Assembly (NCBI RefSeq): GCF_900108475.1
Contig: NZ_FNWO01000004.1
Location: 186,001 to 250,000, forward strand
Length of the DNA: 64,000 bases
Source of the DNA: Magnetospirillum fulvum
GTDB lineage: Bacteria; Pseudomonadota; Alphaproteobacteria; Rhodospirillales; Magnetospirillaceae
Direction of reading: 5' to 3'
This document shows positions 16,990 through 24,395 of this stretch, piece after piece. Every line of letters starts with the position of its first letter. Within the stretch, counting starts at the first letter, position 1. Made by a program: the position numbers and the translations under genes. The notes below the pieces were generated by a model. That model searched no databases, was not told the DNA's origin, and saw only the letters and a list, made by a program, of their open reading frames with translations.

Positions 16990-18366
16990 TCACGCCCTCC
17001 GTTTGATCCGGAGTGCCTTCATCAGGGCGTAGAGGGTCGGGCGACTGACGCCGAGGATTTTCGACGCCTCCTGGATGTTGTTGTCGGTCAGGGCCAGGGT
17101 CCGGCTCAACATGCGGCGTTCCGCTTCCTCGCGCACCTGACGCAGGGTGGGGAGCACGTCGCGTGTCTCGCCCTGTTCCGGCAAGTCGAGATCCTCGGGG
17201 GTGATATAGCCTTGATCGGCTAGGACGAGGCCGCGCTTGATCCGGTTCTCCAGTTCGCGGACGTTGCCCGGCCAGGAATAGGAGGAGATGCGGGCCAAGG
17301 CGTCTCGGGTGAAGCCTTTCGGCGGTGCCTCGAAAGCGGCACTCAGTTTCTTGAGCAGATAAATGGCGATCAGCACCGCATCGCCGGGCCGTTCTCGTAA
17401 CGGCGGAACGATGAGGCCCATCTCGTTGAGCCGGTAATAAAGATCCTCGCGGAATCCGCCCTCGCGCATCATTGTGACGAGGTCTTTGTTGGTTGCGGCG
17501 ATGATCCGGACGTTGACGGAAAGCAATTTGCGCCCGCCGATCCGTTCGACCACTTTGTCCTGGAGAAAGCGCAGCAGCTTGGCCTGAAGGGGCAGCGGCA
17601 TGTCGCCGATTTCGTCGAGAAATAAGGTACCGCCATCGGCCAGTTCGATCTTGCCGTGCACCCGGGCGACCGCTCCGGTGAAGGCCCCCTTCTCGTGGCC
17701 GAACAACTCGCTTTCCAGCAAGGTTTCGGGGATTGCCGCGCAATTGAGCGCGACAAACGGCTTGTCGTTCCGGGCGCTCCAACTGTGGATGGCGCGGGCG
17801 AGCACGTCCTTGCCGGTACCGCTCTCGCCGGTAATCAGGACGCCGACGTCGGAGCGGGCGACCCGCTGGGCGAGGTTCACCACCTTTAACATCTCGGGTG
17901 CGGCGGTGACGAGGCCGACGAATTCCTTGCCTCCCTGCAACCCGTCGCGCAGATGGGTGATCTCTTCCTCGAGTTGATAACTGTTCCAGGCCCGCTCAAT
18001 GATCACTTTGATCACGTCGGGTTCGACTGGCTTGGAATAGAAATCGTAGGCACCGATGCTGATCGCTTCGAGGGCGTTCTTGCGCTCCTGGTTCCCGGTG
18101 GCAACGATCACTTTCGTGATGGGGTGCAGGGCGCGAATCTCGCGCAAGGTCGCCAGTCCCTCGCTGGCATTGTCGCGGTCGGGCGGCAAGCCGAGGTCAA
18201 GGATCACCAGCGGCGGTTCTTCGCGCCGGAACAGGGTGATCGCCGAGGCGCGGTCCTCGGCAAGCAGAAGATCGTAATCGGCCAATGTCCAGCGCAATTG
18301 CGTGCGTAGACCAGGGTCGTCCTCGACGATGAGGATCCTAGGCCTACGCGGAGAATCTTCGGCCAT
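16990..18366 (-). CDS. prsR: PrsR, PEP-CTERM-system sigma-54 response regulator
   Basis: The 458-residue NtrC-type regulator has a receiver domain (1-120) with acidic VEDDP, phospho-acceptor Asp57 in ILDLGLP and Lys in YSKPVEP. The ATGNQERKNALEAI segment is a hallmark of the PEP-CTERM-box regulator family. The AAA domain has Walker A GESGTGKD and the sigma-54 contact loop GAFTGA. A Fis-type helix-turn-helix ends the protein (NIQEASKILGVSRPTLYAL). It would activate RpoN-dependent promoters of exosortase-system genes when phosphorylated by the adjacent PrsK. Its start overlaps the prsK 3' end by 23 bp. Confidence 0.93.
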   Translation of the reverse strand: MAEDSPRRPRILIVEDDPGLRTQLRWTLADYDLLLAEDRASAITLFRREEPPLVILDLGLPPDRDNASEGLATLREIRALHPITKVIVATGNQERKNALEAISIGAYDFYSKPVEPDVIKVIIERAWNSYQLEEEITHLRDGLQGGKEFVGLVTAAPEMLKVVNLAQRVARSDVGVLITGESGTGKDVLARAIHSWSARNDKPFVALNCAAIPETLLESELFGHEKGAFTGAVARVHGKIELADGGTLFLDEIGDMPLPLQAKLLRFLQDKVVERIGGRKLLSVNVRIIAATNKDLVTMMREGGFREDLYYRLNEMGLIVPPLRERPGDAVLIAIYLLKKLSAAFEAPPKGFTRDALARISSYSWPGNVRELENRIKRGLVLADQGYITPEDLDLPEQGETRDVLPTLRQVREEAERRMLSRTLALTDNNIQEASKILGVSRPTLYALMKALRIKRRA

Positions 18367-20464
18367 TCCGGTCCTCTTGATTGGGCGAAGCGGGAACCTC
18401 GCAGCACTTCAGGCGAATACGCATCGTTGTCCCGGCCCCGGGTCGGCTCTCGACGTCGAGACGCCCCCCCATGTCGTTCATCATCCGCAACGCCTGGAAC
18501 GCGCCAATGCCGGAACCGTTGAGTTTTCTGGTTTCGAACGGACGGAATAAATGGTTGCGAACGAAATCCTGGCTCATGCCCGGTCCGTCATCGACGATCT
18601 CGATGATTCCGTCGCTGTGGCCGGGGCGGATGACGATCGACACCGAGCCATCCGGTCCGGCGGCGTCGATGGCATTCTGTACGAGGTGGTCCATCACCGA
18701 GGACAGCTTTTCGCGCCAAGCATCGACCAGGACCGGTTCGGCCGAATCGATCAGTTGGAGGCGGGGGTAGGACTTCCGCCAGCGCTCCACCACCTGCGCG
18801 GCGAACGAGCCGAGAAAGGTTGGCTGCAAGACGGGCTCGGGGCGTCGAGATCCTTCCTGCCCGAGTTGGGCCAGCATGCCACGCAACCGATCGACCGAGC
18901 TTGCCGCGGTCAGCAACATGTCGCTCTGGAACGCCGGGTCGTGGCCGAAGGAGTGGGAATTTTCCAGCATCAGAGACATCTGACTGACGACGTTCTTGAT
19001 ATCATGAACGACGAACGTGAAGCGGCGGTTGAACTCGGCCAGGCGTCGGGCATCGTTCAGCGCTCGCGATGCCCGCTCTTCGGCAAGGTAGCCAGCGGCC
19101 TGAGCGCCGACGGTCTTCAGCAGATCGAAATCTTCCCAGCCGAGGGCCGACGGGGCGGTGGGGGGATGACCGGCAACGATCAGCCCTTCCAACACCCTGT
19201 TATGGATCAGCGGCACGATGATCCATTGGTCGCGCTGGGTAGCGAACCAGGGGGGAAGGGGCAGTCCGTCATAAATCTCGGGATAGCGCAGGCATTCGTC
19301 GATATCGATGATCCAGCCGGTGCGGACGATGAAGCCCATCAGCGGATCGTCGGCCGGAATGACCGGCAGGTCGCCCTCAATGTTCCAGCGGACGACCGGA
19401 GTGAAGGCATCGATCGCATCCTGGTAACTCCACAAAACGCCCGAGCGGCACGCGACCGATTCCGCCACCGCCCGCAATGTCCGTTCGTGCAGGTTTTGGC
19501 TTTCGTCGGGGCCGGCCATCTTGCGGATGAAAGCCAACCAGACCTCGCGATAATCGTACTTCAGCCGGAAAAAATGCTTCGAGATGAACACCATCATCTG
19601 AGCGCGAAACGAAGCCGACTGAATGAGGATCATCAGCACGATTGTCGCGGTGGTGATGAAGGCAATTTCGAGAGTCAGTCCCCAATTGCCGGTCTGGTTG
19701 CGCAGCACCTCGCCCGCCACCGAGGTGCTGATCAGATAGAAGCCGCCGCCAACCAGAGCGGTTGAATGGAACACCGCGTACCGAGACATCTGAAAATTGC
19801 TGCCCCAACCGCGGACCAACAGGGTGGCGAAGGCGAGCGGCAGACCGAGCGTGAACAGGATGTATCCCCTGGCGATAACGAACAGGGACGGGACATTGCC
19901 GTAGGTCAGGCCGGAAACGCAGAACATCAGGTCAAATACCGCGAGCCCCCCAATCCCCAGCATCACCAGACGTTGGCCGCGAGTTGGCGCCGGCTTGGTG
20001 TTCCGCAGCAGGTTTTCCAGCATCAGCAGAATCAGAATATCGACCGCGACCTGCCAAAGATTGAACAAAATCAGGGTGGTTGTTGTGTCCGCGAACGACA
20101 TCAAGACCCCGACCATCGCGGCCGGGATAATGGCGAGCGGAAATCCCAGCACGGGGGATATCTGTCGGGCGAGGTGTGACGGCAGCAACCGTTCGATCGG
20201 CACTTGGCTGGCGAAGAACAGAAGGAACGCCCAATTGCGTGCGGTTTCCAGCGGCAGGGCGAAGGCAAAATCGAGGTGTGTCGTCGTGCCGGTGGCAGAG
20301 ACGGCGGTGCAGGCGCAGCCGAAGGCGAGAAAGAAGCGGCCGCGTCCCATCGAGGCGCTCAACGCGGCGGCGGCGGCAATGCACAAAAACAACGCCGCGC
20401 ACAGGGCGTTGCCAAACAACTCGATCTTGTCGATCGGCAGGCCGATCGTAACGCTCCAGTCCAT
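18344..20464 (-). CDS. prsK: PrsK, PEP-CTERM-system membrane histidine kinase
   Basis: The 706-residue kinase has about eight N-terminal membrane helices (1-290), a GAF-like domain (about 320-470, including CRSGVLWSYQDAIDAFTPV) and a kinase core. The phospho-acceptor His is in FVVHDIKNVVSQ, with N box VQNAIDAAG, G1 VDDGPGMS and a C-terminal GSGIGAFQ. This is the layout of the PrsK family found beside exosortase A. It presumably senses an envelope or polymer state and phosphorylates PrsR, encoded 3' in the same transcript. A GGGGAG binding site precedes ATG 20464. Confidence 0.92.
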   Translation of the reverse strand: MDWSVTIGLPIDKIELFGNALCAALFLCIAAAAALSASMGRGRFFLAFGCACTAVSATGTTTHLDFAFALPLETARNWAFLLFFASQVPIERLLPSHLARQISPVLGFPLAIIPAAMVGVLMSFADTTTTLILFNLWQVAVDILILLMLENLLRNTKPAPTRGQRLVMLGIGGLAVFDLMFCVSGLTYGNVPSLFVIARGYILFTLGLPLAFATLLVRGWGSNFQMSRYAVFHSTALVGGGFYLISTSVAGEVLRNQTGNWGLTLEIAFITTATIVLMILIQSASFRAQMMVFISKHFFRLKYDYREVWLAFIRKMAGPDESQNLHERTLRAVAESVACRSGVLWSYQDAIDAFTPVVRWNIEGDLPVIPADDPLMGFIVRTGWIIDIDECLRYPEIYDGLPLPPWFATQRDQWIIVPLIHNRVLEGLIVAGHPPTAPSALGWEDFDLLKTVGAQAAGYLAEERASRALNDARRLAEFNRRFTFVVHDIKNVVSQMSLMLENSHSFGHDPAFQSDMLLTAASSVDRLRGMLAQLGQEGSRRPEPVLQPTFLGSFAAQVVERWRKSYPRLQLIDSAEPVLVDAWREKLSSVMDHLVQNAIDAAGPDGSVSIVIRPGHSDGIIEIVDDGPGMSQDFVRNHLFRPFETRKLNGSGIGAFQALRMMNDMGGRLDVESRPGAGTTMRIRLKCCEVPASPNQEDRNGRRFSA

Positions 20465-20868
20465 CGCCGCTCCCCTTCACGTCACAAAGTGGGCGGGGAT
20501 CGACACGGCAAAAATTCGTCGCTCAATCGCTAATCGGCGGTTTAGGGGTGTCGGAGCCATGCTCCGATTTGGACCGTCCCGCAGACCCTGACCATTCTGG
20601 TTTCCTGATTTTGGCGGCAACGATCAAAACTCCCTGGGAAGGTGTTCGCTCCCTCCACCGAAGGCGACCGAGAAAGGGTACAATTCGCGATAAATTGCGA
20701 ATATAGCCTTGATGGATTAGGCATGCGAAGGCATTCACCTCCTGCGCCGCTCTGTGTCAGAGTGTTTAAATCTTAAGTAGCGCTACATCATAAATTGTTA
20801 CATTTTATAATCCGGCAGATACGTATTATCTGTCTCTGACTATAATGCGTGCGATATTTTACGTTTCA
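20465..20868. other. Intergenic region between LuxR-type regulator and prsK
   Basis: No gene is recognised. The stretch contains a 7-bp perfect hairpin (TCGGAGC-cat-GCTCCGA, 20551-20567) and an AT-rich section with a 10-bp palindrome (GTAGCGCTAC, 20777-20786) that could be a regulator site. The prsK promoter should lie here; a near-match to a sigma-54 site around 20500-20515 has a broken -24 GG. Confidence 0.45.
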
Positions 20869-21501
20869 CTAGAGCATGTTGTGTGGCGCTAGTGCTTGAT
20901 AGCGAGACGCGATGCCGAGTTTCTTGAAGATGATTGTCATATGGACCTTGACCGTATTTGGCGACAGGCCGAGGCGCCGGGCAATCTCCTTGTTGGGAAG
21001 GCCCTTCAGCATCAATTGATGCACCTCTCGCTGTCGTTCGGTCAGGCCGACCTGGGCGTCGCCATCGATGACGGGGTCGCGCCGCGAAAGCGGTTGCCCC
21101 GCGTCGGAGGGGCCGAGCACATTCTCTACCGCCATTCGCACGGTCTGGGCCTGTTCGACGCGGGAGAAGAGCGCCACGGCGCCAAACACCTGATCCAGAC
21201 TCTTGAGCGCGCGATTGGGGGAGTCGCCAAAGGCGATCACCGGAGGGGTGCCAGAGGCATCAAGACTATCGCGCAGTCGCTCCGGCTCGGCTTGAGCAAA
21301 GCTGAGGTCAAGCAGGACGAGATCGAACGATTCCTGCCGCAATGCCAACAATGCGGCCCCGGACGAATCCGCCTCGCGCACATATGGCGTCGGGGCGAAG
21401 GTCCGCAGCATCGCACGCAGCCCCATCCGAAAGAACGGGTGCGGATCGGCGATCAGCACCGTGTTGCCCTTGATTCGGATGCGTTGTTGTCCCGCCACCA
21501 T
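20869..21501 (-). CDS. LuxR/NarL-family response regulator with atypical receiver
   Basis: The product is 210 residues from ATG 21501 (GGGGGAGA upstream). The receiver has VLIADPHPFFRMGLRAML and a phospho-site-like Asp in LVLLDLSF, but the conserved Lys of the last strand is replaced (ALFSRVEQ) and the acidic pair is incomplete. The C terminus is a standard LuxR helix-turn-helix (LTERQREVHQLMLKGLPNKEI then SPNTVKVHMTIIFKKLG). It may act independently of phosphorylation. It lies between prsK and the double-CTERM protein gene on the same strand and may be part of exosortase-system control, but that is inference. Confidence 0.85.
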   Translation of the reverse strand: MVAGQQRIRIKGNTVLIADPHPFFRMGLRAMLRTFAPTPYVREADSSGAALLALRQESFDLVLLDLSFAQAEPERLRDSLDASGTPPVIAFGDSPNRALKSLDQVFGAVALFSRVEQAQTVRMAVENVLGPSDAGQPLSRRDPVIDGDAQVGLTERQREVHQLMLKGLPNKEIARRLGLSPNTVKVHMTIIFKKLGIASRYQALAPHNML

Positions 21502-21700
21502 TCTGTCTCCCCCTTGCGTTCGCAGACCCGATGAAGGGTGCGGAGCGCTCCCCAAGAGCGGTCCCCTCCGCATTCTTTTTGGCACACACACAAGTATAGT
21601 GCGGAGGCGCCGTTTTCTCAGCGGTAATTTCGTCTTAAGGTTTAAAAATGATGCTAAGTAGGCGTATATGTATAAGTTGAAATACATCTTTTCGGTAATA

Positions 21701-21731
21701 GCAAAAGGCGCCTGAGAGCGCCAGGCGCCTT
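21701..21731 (-). terminator. Rho-independent terminator of the double-CTERM gene
   Basis: A 10-bp perfect stem (AAGGCGCCTG / CAGGCGCCTT, 21705-21714 and 21722-21731) is followed on the - strand by TTTTGC. It begins about 22 bp after the stop codon at 21754. Confidence 0.75.
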
Positions 21732-21753
21732 CACGCGATCCCCAAGGGTCAAC

Positions 21754-23004
21754 TCAGCCGACCTTCTTGGCGCGGTTGAACCGACCATAAGCACCGAGCC
21801 CGAGCAGGGCGGAGCCGAACAGGACGACGGCACCGGGAATCGGAACCGGCGACACCGCGGCGCTGACCTGCACGTTGCGGATGAGGGTGTTGTTGGCCGC
21901 CGTCACAACCAGATCGTACAGGGTGTTGGCGACCAGATTGGAAAAGCTGACGACCAGGGTGTTGTTGGGATTGGGGCTAGAAAGGATCGTGCCCGCGATG
22001 CCGTTCAGCAGAATCGTGTCGTAAATCAGCCCATTGGTGACACTGCCCGAGATGTTGTCGGTCAGGGTCACCACCAGATTGGACGTCTGCGCCAGCTTGA
22101 ACTTCAGGTCGAAGCTCGTGGTGCTGCCGCCGGTGCTCTTCGTGACCGTCCCCTGCTTGGTGGAGGTGAAGATATCGGAGACATAACGGCCCGATATCGA
22201 ACTCGCGTTGGGGCCGACGGTCCCTGCGAACTTCAGCAGGGTGGTCGAGTCGGGAAGCGTGTTCCCCTGGTTCAGGATGAGGACATCGCTAAAGCTTGCC
22301 GCCTTGGCCGAAGCCGACAAGCCGATCATCAGAACGATGGCGAGAACGCCGAGACCGCCGACGCGGGCAGCCCCTCGGGCGATATTGCGCTGACGGCGCC
22401 GACCGATGAAGCCGAGGCCGAGCAGCGACGAGCCGAACAAGAGCGCCGCACCGGGCAAAGGCACCGCCGACACTGTGCCGGAGAAGCTCGCCCCGTCCGC
22501 GCCGTTAAAGCCGGGACCGGCCGTCACGGTGTAATACAGGCTGTAGGTTCCCCCCAACAGGTTGGCGGCGGCCAAGGTGATGTCGCCGGTGCCGCTGGAG
22601 TTGCTCAGGCCGATGCTGGTGGTGCCCGACTTCAGGGATACGTTGGTGATCTGGAGTTCATTGGTGTTGAACTGGATCGCCACGCTGGTATTGGCGCTGA
22701 AGGGGAGGGTGAAAGTGTAGACGGCGTCAAATGTGTTGACCGCCCCCAGGTTGTAGGGCAGGGCGCCATCCACGGCCGGGAAACTCACCCCCAAATCGTC
22801 CACAAAGACGTTTGAGCTGGTCAGCAAATAAATGCCCGCAGAGGTGGACAGCGAGCCGTCGAAGGTCGATTGGAAGCCGTCGCCGCCAAGGCTTAACTCG
22901 GCGAAGTTAATCGTGACCGCCTGCGCGGTTCCGCTCAAGGCCGTTACCATCGCGACAACCAGCGCGGCGGCGGACAGCCTTAAGCAAGAAAACGGGTTTC
23001 TCAT
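21754..23004 (-). CDS. Double VPLPG-CTERM exosortase substrate (two fused secreted units)
   Basis: A single continuous frame of 416 residues. ATG 23004 is preferred because GGAGGGG lies directly before it; ATG 23016 lacks a site. Unit 1: signal peptide (about 5-29, ending GTAQA), an extracellular beta-rich domain, then VPLPGA (22447-22464), a hydrophobic helix and RRRQR. This is a complete sorting signal inside the chain. Unit 2 begins at once with a second signal-peptide-like segment (GGLGVLAIVLMIGLSASAKAA, 22297-22368) that has no start codon, then a second beta-rich domain and a terminal VPIPGA (21829-21846), helix and RFNRAKK. Exosortase would be expected to process both. This looks like two tandem genes fused by loss of stop and start. 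Both domains are low in Cys and rich in Ser/Thr/Asn; their function is unknown. Confidence 0.88.
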   Translation of the reverse strand: MRNPFSCLRLSAAALVVAMVTALSGTAQAVTINFAELSLGGDGFQSTFDGSLSTSAGIYLLTSSNVFVDDLGVSFPAVDGALPYNLGAVNTFDAVYTFTLPFSANTSVAIQFNTNELQITNVSLKSGTTSIGLSNSSGTGDITLAAANLLGGTYSLYYTVTAGPGFNGADGASFSGTVSAVPLPGAALLFGSSLLGLGFIGRRRQRNIARGAARVGGLGVLAIVLMIGLSASAKAASFSDVLILNQGNTLPDSTTLLKFAGTVGPNASSISGRYVSDIFTSTKQGTVTKSTGGSTTSFDLKFKLAQTSNLVVTLTDNISGSVTNGLIYDTILLNGIAGTILSSPNPNNTLVVSFSNLVANTLYDLVVTAANNTLIRNVQVSAAVSPVPIPGAVVLFGSALLGLGAYGRFNRAKKVG

Positions 23005-23153
23005 ATGCCCCTCCATATTGTGACGTATCGTGGTTGAAAAATCCGCGGCGGGCGGAGTTTCGGTGTCCTCTCCCTCCCATCACACGCAAGTATGATGCCA
23101 GACGCCATCATTCCGGGATTTCCGCCCTTCCGCCTCATCGGGGAAACCCGTGA

Positions 23154-23221
23154 TGTAAATATCCCTGACAAATTGCACCATTCGCGCCCTGAAAAATGTT
23201 CTACTGTCAGGGATCTTTACA
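23154..23221. promoter_or_regulatory. 17-bp imperfect inverted repeat, candidate enhancer for PrsR
   Basis: TGTAAATATCCCTGACA (23154-23170) and TGTCAGGGATCTTTACA (23205-23221) are reverse complements at 16 of 17 positions, separated by 34 bases. They lie between the divergent double-CTERM gene and the receiver-prsT operon, upstream of a sigma-54-like site on each strand. This fits an activator binding pair; that PrsR binds here is inference. Confidence 0.55.
23174..23189 (-). promoter_or_regulatory. Candidate sigma-54 promoter for the double-CTERM gene
   Basis: On the - strand the site reads GGGCGCGAATGGTGCA, with GG and GC 10 bases apart and three mismatches to TGGCACG-N4-TTGCA. It lies inside the inverted-repeat spacer and would leave a leader of about 160 bases. 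Confidence 0.4.
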
Positions 23222-23275
23222 CCTTTGGGTGAGGGAGTGGCGGTGGGTGAAGCAAATCCGGCAGAAGGCGGTCTG

Positions 23276-23291
23276 TGGTCTGATTCTTGCT
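23276..23291 (+). promoter_or_regulatory. Candidate sigma-54 promoter for the receiver-prsT operon
   Basis: TGGTCTGATTCTTGCT has a perfect TTGC, GG-GC spacing of 10, and mismatches in the CAC part. It is about 58 bp before ATG 23349 and about 55-120 bp downstream of the inverted repeat, a normal distance for sigma-54 enhancers. Confidence 0.45.
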
Positions 23292-23348
23292 TAAAGGGAA
23301 GGTCGAGATCATTGCAATGGTCGCGTGTTATCGATGGAGGGGGCTCCG

Positions 23349-24335
23349 ATGGGGACGGCCTATGAGACAGTGCGGCTGGTGGTATGCGATGACCCGAGCC
23401 AGACTCTTTCTCTTAAAGAGGCTCTCCGGGCATTCGGGATCGGCAACGTCCGGTCATGCAACGATGTCGCGACGATGATGCGCTTTCTCGACGATAGCCT
23501 GATCGACCTGCTGCTCTACGACGTCGATACGGCGGGTGACGCCCTGCTCGACGTGACGAGCGGAATTCGGCGCGACCGCCAGGGACGTAATCCCTTTGTG
23601 ATTGTGATTGCCGCGATTGCCGACGCGACCCGTGACACGGTCAGCCGTCTGATTGATGTCGGCATCGACGATCTGCTGCGTAAGCCGGTGTCGCAGGACC
23701 GTCTGCTCGGCAGCATCGAGCGCTTTGTTCGGTCGCGCAAGCCGTTCGCCACCAGCATCGATTTCGTCGGGCCGAGCCGACGGTCGGCCGAGCGCGATGC
23801 CGCCGATCCATCCGGTCTGATCCAGGTCCCCAACACACTGCATTGCAAGGTTGCGCGACGGATGGACGATTCGGCGGTGCAGCGGCTGGTCGATGTGGCG
23901 AGCTTCGATTTGGAAGACCGTCAGGTCGAGGCCCATGCCCGTACCCTCGAACGGCTCTCGGGCGCGGCCCACGCCGCCTTCCAGGGACGGGGAAACGACG
24001 GGGCTTTCGGAGATCAGCTCAATCTTCTCGCGCACACCGCCAGCGGCTTTCGTGCCCGGATACCCGCCACCGCGTCGCCGCAATTGGGCGAGCTCGCCAA
24101 CATCTTGGTGTCGCTGAGCGACCGTCTGGTGCGGTCGGGCGGCAGCACGTCGGGCGCAGCCACCGACGTCGAACTGCTCTCCAAGGTGTCGCAGGCGATC
24201 CGCCGGGCCGTTACCGTCGAGCGTTCGGCGGTTCAATTGATGCAAGACATTGTCGATACGGTCTCTGGACCGGGAGCGTTGTCCGACGACACTCGATGTC
24301 ATCAGCCCGATGGCTCCGCCTCCAAGCCGATTTGA
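23349..24335 (+). CDS. Receiver-domain protein with unrecognised C-terminal domain
   Basis: The product is 328 residues from ATG 23349, with GGAGGGGG 5 bases upstream. The N-terminal receiver (1-125) has LVVCDDPSQ, an Asp in LLLYDVDTAG and Lys in LLRKPVSQ, so phosphorylation is plausible. The remaining 200 residues form an Ala/Arg/Leu-rich, probably helical region (VASFDLEDRQVEAHARTLE, LGELANILVSLSDRLVR) that I do not recognise and that has no helix-turn-helix or enzymatic motif. It is the first gene before prsT, 60 bp apart, probably one operon, so it may relay a signal to the exosortase system. Confidence 0.8.
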   Translation: MGTAYETVRLVVCDDPSQTLSLKEALRAFGIGNVRSCNDVATMMRFLDDSLIDLLLYDVDTAGDALLDVTSGIRRDRQGRNPFVIVIAAIADATRDTVSRLIDVGIDDLLRKPVSQDRLLGSIERFVRSRKPFATSIDFVGPSRRSAERDAADPSGLIQVPNTLHCKVARRMDDSAVQRLVDVASFDLEDRQVEAHARTLERLSGAAHAAFQGRGNDGAFGDQLNLLAHTASGFRARIPATASPQLGELANILVSLSDRLVRSGGSTSGAATDVELLSKVSQAIRRAVTVERSAVQLMQDIVDTVSGPGALSDDTRCHQPDGSASKPI

Positions 24336-24395
24336 CCCCCGATCTCGTATCTCCGCCCAATCCTCGTAACCTCGTAATCGATGGGATTTCCCACC

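Noticed and set aside
20495-20515. Sigma-54 promoter before prsK
   Set aside because: TTTTTGC is present, but the required GG ten bases upstream is CG.
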